From NCBI GenBank assembly GCA_963822145.1, contig CAWGGG010000004.1:992001-1056000 (forward strand): a stretch of DNA of 64,000 nucleotides, in the 5' to 3' direction. Origin of the DNA: UBA5072 sp963822145. Its GTDB lineage: Bacteria > Bacteroidota > Bacteroidia > Bacteroidales > UBA10428. This document shows, in pieces, positions 53,491-63,228 of this stretch. The notes beneath the pieces were generated by a model. The model did no database searches. It was not told the DNA's origin and saw only the letters and a list, made by a program, of their open reading frames with translations. Within the stretch, counting starts at the first letter, position 1. The number at the start of each line of letters is the position of its first letter. The position numbers were made by a program, and so were the translations under genes.

Positions 53491-55104
53491 TCAGGTAAGC
53501 CAGATATAAATAAACAATGTGATCAGCGACAGGAGGCCCAGGTGCAGTCTCCAGTCGGTAATTCCTTCAAACGGTGCAATGCCTTTGGAATAGTTGATGG
53601 TTGTCCTGACCAGCTTTTCCGGATCGGTCTTTTCGGTGAATGCCGAAACGGCAAATAATACAGCCGTAATGATCATCTCAGCCCACAGTCCCCTGTATCC
53701 GAAATTAAGGGTAAGCTTATGATGCAGCAACGGGAATATGGCCTTTCCGGTTTCGGGTCCCAATAGCTGGTCTACAACAAACACAGTAGCCAGGATGATT
53801 CCCACCAACACCGAAACAGCGGCTCCTTTCAGGGTTACCTTTTTACTGACTATACCGAAAAAAATGGCGGGAAAAACAGGTAAAATCAGGTAGGCGGTAA
53901 TGGTCTGAAGGTATTTGTACAATCCCTCTTCATTCTCGTATACCAGGTATGCTGCTCCGATGCCCAGGAAGGTAACGATGAGGATAATATAACGCCCGAG
54001 CTTTACCTGCTTTTTCTCCGGGAAACCGGGATGGAATTCAACAATAAAATCGCGCACCACGAGTGTGGAAACGGAATTCAAAACTGCTATCAGTGAAGTG
54101 ATGAGTGCCGCCAGCAGTGATGCCAGGAGCAAACCGCGCAATCCTGCCGGAAGCAGTTTATTTAACAACAGCACAAAGGTCTGCTTGGTATCCTCGCCCT
54201 GCAGCTCACCCGGGAATAAGGCAAAGGCTATAACCCCCGGCAAGGCAAAAATGAATATCGGAAAAAGCTTCAGCAGGGTGGCAAACATGGCCCCCCACCT
54301 GGCATTCTTCAGATCGGGGGCAGCCAGGGCACGCTGTACGTTCACCTGATCGATCCCCCAGTAAAAGATCCCGGCATAAAAAGCGGTGGCCAGGATGCCC
54401 CAGAACGGGTATACCGGATCATCATAAGGTTTTCCGATGGACATCATTTCGGGCACTTTTTGCATCAATCCATGCCATCCGTCAACTTTGTCCAGTCCGA
54501 TAAAAAGCATCACCGCAGAGCCTCCGATCATGATAATGACCTGGATGGAATCGGTATAGGCAACAGCAGTGAATCCGCCTATCATGGTAAAAACGGCTAC
54601 TGCCATACCGATATAGAAAACAGTAGTCATCACATTCCAGCCGAGGATGCTGTTCAGTACCAGTGCACCGGCAAAAAGGGTAAAAGCCAGTTTTGTCATG
54701 ATGCTGATAATCAGCATCAATCCTGAGAAGAAAGTTCTTGCTCTGCGGTTGTAGCGGATTTCCAGGAATTCAGGGATGGTAAAAATCCTGTTTTTCATAT
54801 AGTAGGGATACAGCAAGGCACAGGCAACTCCAAGGGTAATGGCCGTTGTGAGTTCGACGGAGCCTGCTGCAAGTCCGTAACGGTATGAATCTCCCGATAA
54901 TCCCACCAGGTGCTCGGCACCAATATTGGTGGCAAAAATGGAGGCCCCGATCACCGGCCAGCTGATAGACCGGCCGCCCAAAAAGAAATTGGCACTGTTC
55001 TGTCCGGCTTTTTTCCGATAGGCCATGTATAAACCAAAGGCCAGGCTTCCCCCCATGATCACTGTGAGGACAATCCAATCCAGAATTGAAAGTGAAAGAT
55101 TCAT
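53491..55104 (-). CDS. Sodium:solute symporter family transporter (SSS, SGLT-like)
   Basis: A 537-residue integral membrane protein with about 14 hydrophobic segments, as in vSGLT-type symporters. Typical motifs are present: YRKKAGQNSANFFLGGRSISWPVIGAS near the N-terminus, GAEHLVGLSGDSYRYGLAAG, FTIPEFLEIRYNRRARTF, and the sodium-site region (GLLLASLLAALITSLIAVLNSVSTL). It takes up a solute with Na+. Neighbouring epimerase, kinase and UroD-like genes suggest a sugar or acyl-amino sugar. It lies 25 bases after the epimerase. Confidence 0.92.
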   Translation of the reverse strand: MNLSLSILDWIVLTVIMGGSLAFGLYMAYRKKAGQNSANFFLGGRSISWPVIGASIFATNIGAEHLVGLSGDSYRYGLAAGSVELTTAITLGVACALLYPYYMKNRIFTIPEFLEIRYNRRARTFFSGLMLIISIMTKLAFTLFAGALVLNSILGWNVMTTVFYIGMAVAVFTMIGGFTAVAYTDSIQVIIMIGGSAVMLFIGLDKVDGWHGLMQKVPEMMSIGKPYDDPVYPFWGILATAFYAGIFYWGIDQVNVQRALAAPDLKNARWGAMFATLLKLFPIFIFALPGVIAFALFPGELQGEDTKQTFVLLLNKLLPAGLRGLLLASLLAALITSLIAVLNSVSTLVVRDFIVEFHPGFPEKKQVKLGRYIILIVTFLGIGAAYLVYENEEGLYKYLQTITAYLILPVFPAIFFGIVSKKVTLKGAAVSVLVGIILATVFVVDQLLGPETGKAIFPLLHHKLTLNFGYRGLWAEMIITAVLFAVSAFTEKTDPEKLVRTTINYSKGIAPFEGITDWRLHLGLLSLITLFIYIWLT

Positions 55105-55129
55105 GGTATTTGCAGCAATTTATTTCCGA

Positions 55130-56404
55130 TCATTTCAGAACAGCGAGCAGTGTGTCCATCCTTTGGATGCTTTGTATCATGGACCTTACCGTGTGATAGT
55201 TGATTTTCCAGGAATGTCCCATATGCGTCCATATGGGCTCTCCGCGCCGGGTAAGCAAAGGATACCACTCCCCTACCTTCTTATTGATAACCTTATCGAA
55301 TACAAAACGGTGAACATTTTTATAGGCATTCCAGTATTGATCCCCGCCAAACAGGATAGCCCCATCGAGCAGTGCAATCAATACTTCAGCCTGTTGCCAG
55401 AATTCCTTTTCCTTATCGTAAACACCTCCTGAATGCGGGCCCTCTACAAACACACCGCCAAATTCATTGTCAATACCATTTTTGATTGTATGCTCCAGTA
55501 TGGTTTTCACCAGATCGGCATAAGTTGCAGGATCCGTCTTCAGGATATGCAGGGCATGGAGCAGAAGCCATGCGAATTCAGCATTATGTCCGAAACAGGT
55601 ATTATCGGTGGCATTGCCTTTCTGTCCTTCGGCTGAAAACCTGTCCCACCCCCAGATAATATCGAATTTGATCTGAGGCGCCACCGTCCAATCCATAAAG
55701 AACTGCGGGATACCGGTTTTGTAAACCGGGTGGATGATGCGGTTGATCAGAATTTCCATATCTTCCAACAATTTCCTGCGGTGTACTTCCTGGCCTGAGC
55801 ATTCGTACAGTGTGGTAAAGGCCTCCATCAGGTGCATGTGAACGTCCAGCGTTTTCCTGTCTCCCCCCTGGCTTCCCGGTCCGCAAAGGTTCCAGTTTCG
55901 GTTGAACATTTCCCAGTATCCGCCGTACATTGTATCGACACAGTATTTCTGCAACAGGTCAAACACCCTGCCTGCATATTCAAGTCCACGCGGATCGCCG
56001 GTGGCCAGGGTATATTCGCTCAGTGAATACATGGCGAAACTTTGACCGTAAATGATTTTCTGATCCATTTTCACATTTCCCCGACGGCCCATCATCCAAT
56101 AGAAGCCACCATATTTCATGTCCCACATCTTGTCGATCAGAAAATCGGCACCATGTCTGGCTAAGGCAGCAAATTTCCCGTCTCCATACCCTGCACGGTG
56201 TGCAGATGCGATGGTATACAGGCACCGGGTCTGGGCGATGAGCGATTTCTCGTCTTCCCCGGTATCTTTGCCTTCCTGGTCAAAATGGGTAATGAATCCG
56301 CCGTTGATTTCATCCTTCATGCGGGATGTCCAAAAAGGCAAGAGTTCTGTTTTGAGGTGGTTTTCGGCCTCCTTTTTAAATGATGCAACTTCATTTCTAT
56401 TCAT
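55130..56404 (-). CDS. N-acylglucosamine 2-epimerase family protein
   Basis: A 424-residue alpha/alpha-barrel protein of the AGE family, which interconverts N-acetylglucosamine and N-acetylmannosamine, or other aldose/ketose pairs such as cellobiose/mannose epimerisation. Motifs include FWTSRMKDEINGGFITHFD, QTRCLYTIASAHR, GGFYWMM, and the conserved histidines in GHNAEFAWLL and MGHSWKINYHT. It starts 8 bases inside the end of the kinase-HAD gene (overlap 56397-56404). Cellobiose 2-epimerase is an alternative within the family. Confidence 0.88.
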   Translation of the reverse strand: MNRNEVASFKKEAENHLKTELLPFWTSRMKDEINGGFITHFDQEGKDTGEDEKSLIAQTRCLYTIASAHRAGYGDGKFAALARHGADFLIDKMWDMKYGGFYWMMGRRGNVKMDQKIIYGQSFAMYSLSEYTLATGDPRGLEYAGRVFDLLQKYCVDTMYGGYWEMFNRNWNLCGPGSQGGDRKTLDVHMHLMEAFTTLYECSGQEVHRRKLLEDMEILINRIIHPVYKTGIPQFFMDWTVAPQIKFDIIWGWDRFSAEGQKGNATDNTCFGHNAEFAWLLLHALHILKTDPATYADLVKTILEHTIKNGIDNEFGGVFVEGPHSGGVYDKEKEFWQQAEVLIALLDGAILFGGDQYWNAYKNVHRFVFDKVINKKVGEWYPLLTRRGEPIWTHMGHSWKINYHTVRSMIQSIQRMDTLLAVLK

Positions 56405-58307
56405 ATCCCGAAATGTTTAGCAATTCAAGCAATTGTCTGCACTGTGAGAAATCAGGAACAATGATATCAGCACCGGCCCTGATCAACCGGGAGCGCTTAT
56501 GTTCGTTCAGGCCGAAACGCTTTTGCTCATTGCTGGCTATTCCCACCGTAATTCCACCGCGTTTGCGGGTTTCCCTGATTTCCACCGGTCCATCTCCAAA
56601 GGTAACCACGCTTTCGGAAGCAGATTCCCCGATCGAATTCAGGATCCGGTTCAGCACCACCTTTTTTGCCTCCACTTTTATATCGCCCACGGCTCCAAAT
56701 ATCCTGTCCCCGAAAAGGTTATCGTAACCCAGTACCCGGGCTTCATTCCTTACATCCTGCTCATCGGTACCACTGGCCAGATAGAGTTCAAGGCCTGCAT
56801 CATAGAGTTTCTGAAGGAATGCCAGGGCATTTTTAACTGTCAGATCCTCCAGGGATAGCTCACCCAGCTTCAGCTTTTTCTCCCGCGCACGAACCATGTC
56901 CAGCAACTTTTCGTTGTATATCAGCTTGTAGCCAAATTCATCCAGGATTTTTTCCCGGGGCACACATGCAAATTCCCGGACCAGATCCACCAGGTATTTC
57001 ATCTGGACCAGGGTTTGCATGCCCGTAGTCCTGTCGATAAACTCGTGTACCCGGGAATTAACCTTCTGGTACAAAGCCTCATCAGCTTCCATGAACTTAT
57101 CACCCAGGATGGATCTGATCATCATGGGCGCCATAATGGTTTCCCATCCCTCCCTTAGGGTGGAGATGGTTCCGTCGTGATCAAAAATGGCATGGCGGAT
57201 TTTCAGCTTCTTTTCCCGTTTACAGATGATTTCTATCTCGGTATGGGGCAAATACCTGGCATGCCTGATATCTTCAGCCAGTTCGGGCAAATAAACATAG
57301 TCGGGATCCTGTCCGATGGCGAGAATTTCATCGGGTGTTGCCGTTCCGGTCTGGAACAATTTCTGCACAGTAACCCCGGCAACAAAGGTTCCCAGAGTTG
57401 CAGCGTCCCCCAGGCTGTATCCTGCCGCCAGGGCGGCAGCAGCACCGGCAAGGAAACTGTCGCCTGCCCCGACTGTATCCACCCTGGACAATATCAGTAA
57501 ACCCGGAGTTTCCATGATTCCGGTAGCGCCTATGGACAAAGAGCCCTTGCTTCCCCTTGTAATAAAGAGTGGTTTGCGGAACCGTTCAAACAACTTGCCG
57601 GCAGCGTCAATTACTTCTGTTTGTAATACTATTTCTTCGGGATTCTTAAGCTGTCCGCATAACCGGACGGCCTCGGTGTCATTCATTTTGCGGATGGTTC
57701 CATCAAAAAAGTCATTGTAATGGCGGCTGTCCGTCATGAACAGTTTTTCCGGAAACTGCCGGATCACCTCCAGCAATCGATTCCTGAAGTATTCAGTATG
57801 GATGCCTGAAGGGACCTGCTGGTTGATGATGACGATATCCACGCCAGGAATCTCGCGGATCAGGTTGCTGATCAATAAATCGGCAGTTTCCGGGGAGAGG
57901 TGGTTGTAGTTGCCAAAATCTACCCGGTTCATTTCCTTATCCTCGAGGTAAGGCTTGGTATAGGTATGGGTATGCCAGGATTCTTCCTGAATCAGCATGT
58001 TTCGGGTTTGTATCCCGATTTTGTGCATGATGCGAAGCATTTCAGCCCCAAAGGGATCAGTGCCGATCACCCCGAAAGCCAGGATATCCCGGATCTTCAT
58101 AGCGGCGAGGTTGCTGGTAACATTCCCGGCACCGCCCAGGGAGTAGCGCTGCTGCCTCACAGGCCTGGTCGCCAGGTTGGTTTCAACCGAGATCTCGCTC
58201 ATGGTTTCATCAACAAACCAATAAGCATCCAGGCAGAAATCGCCTACAACTGCAATTTTAACGGTGGTGATATCATCCAGGATCTTTTGCAGCAGGTGCT
58301 TATTCAT
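56397..58307 (-). CDS. Fusion of PfkB-family carbohydrate kinase and HAD-type phosphatase
   Basis: A 636-residue two-domain protein. The N-terminal part (~1-335) is a ribokinase/RfaE-like PfkB kinase: GGAGNVTSNLAAMKI, then the ATP/active-site motif VDTVGAGDSFLAGA. The C-terminal part (~360-636) is a HAD hydrolase: nucleophile FDHDGTISTLR, AFLQKLYDAGLELYLASG (motif II), and TFGDGPVEIRETRKRGG (acidic motif). A kinase joined to a phosphatase is odd: it could phosphorylate one position of a sugar and remove phosphate at another, as in ADP-heptose-type routes. This is inference. It is the first gene of the sugar operon. Confidence 0.85.
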   Translation of the reverse strand: MNKHLLQKILDDITTVKIAVVGDFCLDAYWFVDETMSEISVETNLATRPVRQQRYSLGGAGNVTSNLAAMKIRDILAFGVIGTDPFGAEMLRIMHKIGIQTRNMLIQEESWHTHTYTKPYLEDKEMNRVDFGNYNHLSPETADLLISNLIREIPGVDIVIINQQVPSGIHTEYFRNRLLEVIRQFPEKLFMTDSRHYNDFFDGTIRKMNDTEAVRLCGQLKNPEEIVLQTEVIDAAGKLFERFRKPLFITRGSKGSLSIGATGIMETPGLLILSRVDTVGAGDSFLAGAAAALAAGYSLGDAATLGTFVAGVTVQKLFQTGTATPDEILAIGQDPDYVYLPELAEDIRHARYLPHTEIEIICKREKKLKIRHAIFDHDGTISTLREGWETIMAPMMIRSILGDKFMEADEALYQKVNSRVHEFIDRTTGMQTLVQMKYLVDLVREFACVPREKILDEFGYKLIYNEKLLDMVRAREKKLKLGELSLEDLTVKNALAFLQKLYDAGLELYLASGTDEQDVRNEARVLGYDNLFGDRIFGAVGDIKVEAKKVVLNRILNSIGESASESVVTFGDGPVEIRETRKRGGITVGIASNEQKRFGLNEHKRSRLIRAGADIIVPDFSQCRQLLELLNISGYE

Positions 58308-58425
58308 GGTTGACCGCCTTTATTTAATTACCGTAAAAGATAATTAAAAAAACGATCCCAAAGACAATGCTGCTAACACATTATACCATTACCAGGGATA
58401 AGTGGACGGAATCCAGGATCAGAAC

Positions 58426-60132
58426 TTACTTATGCTTGAACTTACCCAGGTCGTTAATGTTGGAAAACCTGATCCTTTCGGATCGTTCCTTATTCTCTGA
58501 CCTGCCGATCTTCAGAAATATTTCGAGTGATTTCCAGTACTCATGATTCCTGTTGGTATCAAGCATTAGCAGGTAGCCCATGATGATATTGCCTGCCATT
58601 TCTACAAGACGGCGGGCATGAAAATCAACATATTCATTGTCTCCAACAGCTATCACCATGTTGACGGTTTCCTCATACTCCTCGGTCATGCTGATAAGAA
58701 TCCTGCGATAGGTCTGTAATTCCGGTTTAATTTCTGTCATCTCGTATTCTCGGATCTGGGCCAGGTAGCCCCCGGCAGTGATGCCCCTGATGGCTGCTAC
58801 TACCTGAAGCTGAGTGGTCCCTTCGTAAATAGAGGTGATCCTGGCATCACGGTATATGCGCTCAATCGGGTAATCTTTCATAAACCCGGAACCACCGTGA
58901 ATCTGCAGTGAATCGTAGGCCAGCTTATTGCAGTATTCAGAGGAAATACCCTTTAGAAGCGGTGTGAAAATATCGCTAAGTTTCTGGTACATCTTCATTT
59001 CTTCCCGCTCTTCCTTGGTAAGGTGGCGTTCTTCTGCCAGGAATGAATAGGACTTAAAGATATCAACGAACCGGGATGTTTCGTAAAGCAGCGTCCTCAT
59101 GGCATCGAGTCTTGCTTTCATGCTGGAAAGCATTTCATACACAGCCGGGAATTTAATAATCGGTTTACCAAATTGCTCGCGTTCCCGTGCATAATTCAAG
59201 GCCTCGCGATAAGCAGCCTCGGCTATACCAACGGATTGGGCAGCGATTCCAAGCCGTGCCCCGTTCATGAGCGACATAACATATTTGATGAGTCCGAATT
59301 TACGCTCTCCCACCAATTCAGCCGGAGCGTTCCTGAAAACGAGTTCACAGGTGGGTGAACCTATGATTCCCATTTTATGTTCAATGCGTCTTACGGTAAC
59401 GCCCTTGTCTGCTCTATCATGTATAAACATAGAAAGTCCCCGGGCGTCGGTTGATCCTTCCTCGGTACGGGCGAGCACCAGCGATATTTCCCCGTCTCCG
59501 TTGGTTATAAATCTTTTTACCCCATTCAGGTACCATTTTCCATCGGACTCATTAAAAGTTGCTTTAAGCATCACCGCCTGAAGATCGGAGCCGGCATCGG
59601 GCTCAGTAAGGTCCATGGCCATGGTAGCTCCCCTTGAAACACGGGGCAGGTATTCTTTCTTTTGCTCTTCCGAAGCAAATTCATGGATGGTTTCCGCACA
59701 GTCCTGAAGTCCCCAGATATTTACAAAACCGGCATCAGCCCGTGATACCATGTCAGCGATCATGGTATAGGGAACTATCGGAAAATTCAGTCCGTCATAC
59801 TCGCGTGGAAGGGTAATACCCATAAGTCCTGCCTTGATAATGGAATCCAGATTTTCCTGTGTCCCTCTGGCATAGGTGACACCCTTTTCATTCAGTACGG
59901 GACCTTCCTGGTCAACACTTTCAGCGTTGGGACCGATGATGTTGGCGCAAATATCACCTACAATTTCCAGTACCTTTTCATAGCTGTCCATGGCATCCTC
60001 AAAATCAACCGGAGCATATTCAAACTTACCCTTATCAGCAAACTGACGTTCCTTCAACGTCACAATCTTCTTCATCAGGGGATGTGTAAGGTGAAATCTC
60101 AGATCGGGATTATCCAAATAGAAATTGTCCAT
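58426..60132 (-). CDS. Acyl-CoA dehydrogenase (large, with C-terminal extension)
   Basis: A 568-residue FAD enzyme, longer than the classical ~380-residue butyryl-CoA dehydrogenases. Order: N-terminal helical region with FEYAPVDFEDAM (~1-80), FAD domain motifs MAMDLTEPDAGSDLQAV and WYLNGVKRFITNGD, then the C-terminal core QIHGGSGFMKDYPIERIYRDARI and YEGTTQLQ with the catalytic glutamate. An extra ~110 residues follow. It is third in the etfB-etfA-acd unit, 43 bases after etfA. With the hydroxyacyl-CoA dehydrogenase at 13 kb, crotonyl-/butyryl-CoA interconversion is likely, but medium-chain use is possible. Confidence 0.9.
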   Translation of the reverse strand: MDNFYLDNPDLRFHLTHPLMKKIVTLKERQFADKGKFEYAPVDFEDAMDSYEKVLEIVGDICANIIGPNAESVDQEGPVLNEKGVTYARGTQENLDSIIKAGLMGITLPREYDGLNFPIVPYTMIADMVSRADAGFVNIWGLQDCAETIHEFASEEQKKEYLPRVSRGATMAMDLTEPDAGSDLQAVMLKATFNESDGKWYLNGVKRFITNGDGEISLVLARTEEGSTDARGLSMFIHDRADKGVTVRRIEHKMGIIGSPTCELVFRNAPAELVGERKFGLIKYVMSLMNGARLGIAAQSVGIAEAAYREALNYAREREQFGKPIIKFPAVYEMLSSMKARLDAMRTLLYETSRFVDIFKSYSFLAEERHLTKEEREEMKMYQKLSDIFTPLLKGISSEYCNKLAYDSLQIHGGSGFMKDYPIERIYRDARITSIYEGTTQLQVVAAIRGITAGGYLAQIREYEMTEIKPELQTYRRILISMTEEYEETVNMVIAVGDNEYVDFHARRLVEMAGNIIMGYLLMLDTNRNHEYWKSLEIFLKIGRSENKERSERIRFSNINDLGKFKHK

Positions 60133-60175
60133 TTTTCTTTGTGTTTTAATGTATCGGATTAGCTGTTTAAAGGTG

Positions 60176-61195
60176 TTACTTGGAATTTTGCCTGTAATAC
60201 TTGATCATTTTGGGAATAACTGTTTCCAGGTCCCCGGTGATCACATAGTCAGCAATTTTATTGATCGGCGCATTCACATCGTTGTTAATCGAGATGATCA
60301 TGGCAGAATCCTGCATACCGGCTATATGCTGAATTTGTCCTGATATACCGCAGGCGATATAAAGTTTCGGACGGACGGTTACCCCGGTCTGTCCGATCTG
60401 CCTGTCATGACCAGCAAAACCCGCATCTACGGCGGCCCTTGAGGCTCCTACATCGGCACCGATGGTTTCCGCCAACTGGTAAAGCAACTGGAAATTCTCC
60501 TTCGATCCCACCCCGTATCCTCCGGCAATGATGATGGAAGCGTTCTTGATATTCACTTTAGAACGCTCCATGTGCCGCTCTATGATCTTGACGACAAAGT
60601 CACTTTCGCTCACGTATTTCTTGAGATCAAGACGGACAACCTCTCCTTTATGGGTATCGGCGTAAATTTCTTTTTTCATCACCCCTTCACGCACGGTAGC
60701 CATTTGCGGCCGGTGTTCGGGATTGATGATGGTGGCCACGATGTTTCCGCCAAAAGCCGGGCGGATCTGATAAAGCAAGTTCTTATAACTTGTGTTTTCC
60801 CTTTTATCTTCATGATCACCTATTTCAAGGCTGGTACAATCCGCGGTCAGACCACTTTTCAGTGCCGACGAGATCCTCGGGCCCAGGTCACGGCCAAAGG
60901 TAGTGGCTCCCAGAAGTACGATCTGAGGATTTTCCTCCTTGAAAAGTTTCACGGATATGGAGGCAAAGGGCAAGGTGGTATATATTTCAAGGCGCGGATC
61001 ATCAGCAATCCAAACTTTATCTGCGCCATACATAAACAGTTGATTTTCTAGCGACTCAAGTTGATGTCCGATAACCAGTGCTTCAAGTTTACTGTCAAGT
61101 TGGTTGGCCAGTGAACGGCCTTTTGTCATGAGCTCCAGACTAACATCAGCAACTTTGCCTTCTTCTAATTCACAGATTACAAAAATATTATTCAC
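60176..61195 (-). CDS. etfA: Electron transfer flavoprotein, alpha subunit
   Basis: A 339-residue FAD-binding EtfA. The C-terminal half carries the diagnostic run GGYGVGSKENFQLL, GASRAAVDAGFAGHDRQIGQTGVTVRPKLYIACGISGQIQH and SINNDVNAPI for FAD binding. The N-terminal part (~1-180) is the Etf alpha/beta domain. It forms a heterodimer with EtfB and passes electrons between the acyl-CoA dehydrogenase and NADH, ferredoxin or quinone. It is 51 bases after etfB. Whether the complex is bifurcating cannot be decided from this read. Confidence 0.94.
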   Translation of the reverse strand: MNNIFVICELEEGKVADVSLELMTKGRSLANQLDSKLEALVIGHQLESLENQLFMYGADKVWIADDPRLEIYTTLPFASISVKLFKEENPQIVLLGATTFGRDLGPRISSALKSGLTADCTSLEIGDHEDKRENTSYKNLLYQIRPAFGGNIVATIINPEHRPQMATVREGVMKKEIYADTHKGEVVRLDLKKYVSESDFVVKIIERHMERSKVNIKNASIIIAGGYGVGSKENFQLLYQLAETIGADVGASRAAVDAGFAGHDRQIGQTGVTVRPKLYIACGISGQIQHIAGMQDSAMIISINNDVNAPINKIADYVITGDLETVIPKMIKYYRQNSK

Positions 61196-61246
61196 GACAG
61201 TTGTTTTTTATTTGTAATGACAAATGCTTGGATGAGACCGGGTTTT

Positions 61247-62128
61247 TCATCCCAGGGTGTGATTATCAATAAGTTCTTTCATCAATTCATTGATACCGGC
61301 ATCATCTGGCTCAATACGCCTGGTTTCCTTGGTCTGAAAAACAATATTCTCAATTTTCTTTACCTTGGTAGGAGAGCCTGAAAGACCCAGCTGACTGACA
61401 TCGGATTCGATATCATTGACGCTCCATTCGGGGATATCCAGGTAAGGTCTTTCATTGAATAAGGAAATATAATCCTCAGATTGATCCTGCCGTTCAGTTA
61501 TGGTGCGGGCATGTTTGAACTTCATGATTGACTTTGCATTGCGGGGACGGCAATCAGGAGCCGAACCGTTAACGGTCAACACACAGGGAAGAGGTGCTGT
61601 AACAGTTTCAATACCCCGCTCCAGTCTTCTTTTCAGTGTGATCTTTCCTTCTTCTATACTGATAATTTCTTCCACATAGGTTAACTGCGGCAGGGATAAC
61701 TTTTCTGCAACCTGCGGGCCAACCTGGGCCGTATCACCATCAATGGCCTGCCGGCCGGCAATGATCAGATCAAAATCTTTTATTTTGTTGATGGCGCAGG
61801 CAAGTGCATACGATGTTGCCAATGTATCAGCCCCGGCGAATGCCCTGTCAGTAAGAAGGTAACCACCATCAGCACCGCGGTACAATCCTTCCCGGATGAT
61901 TTCGGCTGCCCTGCCAGGACCCATGGTCAGAATCGTTACTTTGGAACCGGGAAACCTGTCTTTTAACCTGAGTGCCTGTTCAAGGGCATTGAGGTCTTCG
62001 GGATTAAAAATGGCCGCCAAGGCGGCCCGGTTTACTGTTCCATCGGCCTTCATGGCGTTTTTGCCAACATTACGCGTATCCGGCACCTGCTTGGCTAACA
62101 CGATGATTTTTAAGCTTTTCATATGCAT
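61247..62128 (-). CDS. etfB: Electron transfer flavoprotein, beta subunit
   Basis: A 293-residue EtfB, somewhat longer than the common ~255-265. Motifs: VLAKQVPDTRNVG at the N-terminus, FNPEDLNALEQAL, TMGPGRAAEIIREGLYRGADGGYLL and LIIAGRQAIDGDTAQVGPQVAEKL, the nucleotide-binding signature. First gene of the etfB-etfA-acd operon. A clear -7 box (62160-62167) and a pair of 21-base-spaced direct repeats lie directly upstream, so the operon probably has a dedicated regulator. Confidence 0.94.
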   Translation of the reverse strand: MHMKSLKIIVLAKQVPDTRNVGKNAMKADGTVNRAALAAIFNPEDLNALEQALRLKDRFPGSKVTILTMGPGRAAEIIREGLYRGADGGYLLTDRAFAGADTLATSYALACAINKIKDFDLIIAGRQAIDGDTAQVGPQVAEKLSLPQLTYVEEIISIEEGKITLKRRLERGIETVTAPLPCVLTVNGSAPDCRPRNAKSIMKFKHARTITERQDQSEDYISLFNERPYLDIPEWSVNDIESDVSQLGLSGSPTKVKKIENIVFQTKETRRIEPDDAGINELMKELIDNHTLG

Positions 62129-62159
62129 CTTTAGTTGTTAGGTCTGAAAATTTCGGAGC

Positions 62160-62167
62160 CAAATATA
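62160..62167 (-). promoter_or_regulatory. -7 box (TATATTTG) of the etfB-etfA-acd operon
   Basis: Perfect TAnnTTTG match on the minus strand, 31 bases upstream of the etfB start. No TTG -33 box at the right distance, which suggests activator dependence. Confidence 0.6.
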
Positions 62168-62168
62168 G

Positions 62169-62205
62169 ATTAAAATCATCCTTTTATAAATTAAAATCAT
62201 CTTTT
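62169..62205. promoter_or_regulatory. Direct repeats, possible operator of the etf/acd operon
   Basis: ATTAAAATCATCCTTTT (62169-62185) and ATTAAAATCATCTTTT (62190-62205) begin exactly 21 bases apart, two helical turns, and lie where a -33 element or activator would bind. Confidence 0.6.
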
Positions 62206-62261
62206 GGATGAATGATTAATTAGAAGTATTTTAGAATCGGAGTAGTATTGGATACTACAAG

Positions 62262-62299
62262 CAAAAGCCTGTAATCCTTAATTTTAATGAATTACAGGC
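62262..62299 (-). terminator. Hairpin after the sugar isomerase gene
   Basis: GCCTGTAAT pairs with ATTACAGGC; on the minus strand it is followed by TTTTGC, a weak T-run. Confidence 0.55.
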
Positions 62300-62375
62300 C
62301 TAATAATATCATCTCTGATATTACAGTATAATTTGTAGGTTTATTTATTTTGTGATTGAAAACCCGAAGTAATGA

Positions 62376-63050
62376 TTATAAGAATTTAGCATAATCTGAA
62401 ACCAGGAGGTGCAGGGGTGATACATCTTCCTCGATGACCGGGAATCTTCCAACCGGTTCAAAAAAGAAATTGTCTGTATGATCATCGTTCACCGCACTCA
62501 CCTCTCCCACCAGCACTTTTCCTTTACCTTCTTCGCCGTAAAACCTGTGGTACATAGCCTGTTCAAGACATATGCTTTCACCCGGACATAATATCACTTT
62601 TCCGCCTGGCGGTACCGTGCGTTTTATACCGTCCGTCCTGAAATGAACCTGAGTGCTGTCAAGCTTATTGTCCGCAGTGGCATTGAATAGTTCCAGAACA
62701 AGGTTACCACCTCCCCTGTTAATGATGTCTTCCATTTTAGACAAGTGAAAATGCAATGGCGTTTCCTGGTTTTCTTCCACGATCATGATTTTTTCGGCAT
62801 ACGGCTTTTTATCCGTGTTAAATTTGCCATTCCGAAGGGTGAACAGGAACAATCCGCGTTTAGGGAAGTCACCGGAACCGAAATCGGTGATATCCCATCC
62901 CAGCATGTTATCAACAATTTCGAGGGCATCCTGTCTGTTTTTTTTCCATTCGGTCACACTCCAGTAAGCCCAGGGAGGCAATATAAACTGCCTTTCTGCC
63001 ATGAAGTCTTTGGCATTTTTCAGAATCTGATTGATCTCACTGCGTTTCAT
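62376..63050 (-). CDS. D-lyxose/D-mannose ketol-isomerase family protein
   Basis: A 224-residue cupin of the D-lyxose isomerase type (former DUF1498). Metal-binding features are HFHLSKMED, the acidic residues around VLELF, and CLEQAMYHRFYGEEG. It would interconvert D-lyxose/D-xylulose or D-mannose/D-fructose. No signal peptide, so cytoplasmic. It does not share a transcript with the etf operon, given the hairpin and gap. It may serve the sugar uptake genes at 52-58 kb, but that is inferred. Confidence 0.87.
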   Translation of the reverse strand: MKRSEINQILKNAKDFMAERQFILPPWAYWSVTEWKKNRQDALEIVDNMLGWDITDFGSGDFPKRGLFLFTLRNGKFNTDKKPYAEKIMIVEENQETPLHFHLSKMEDIINRGGGNLVLELFNATADNKLDSTQVHFRTDGIKRTVPPGGKVILCPGESICLEQAMYHRFYGEEGKGKVLVGEVSAVNDDHTDNFFFEPVGRFPVIEEDVSPLHLLVSDYAKFL

Positions 63051-63228
63051 GGAGATTCGTTGTATATGTTTATCCTTGGTGTCATTCTAACTGCCAGCGA
63101 CCGGAAAGATAAATAAAAGGCAAATGACAAACAAACGCATGCAGCATTTCGACCTTTTTGACGTCTTATTAAATATACCTTTGTTGTTTCACGCTATGCA
63201 TATAACCCATTTGTAAAACCATTAATCC

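Noticed and set aside
53478..58307. Sialic acid (N-acetylneuraminate) catabolic operon
   Set aside because: AGE epimerase and SSS transporter fit, but no neuraminate lyase, NagA/NagB or sialidase is present.
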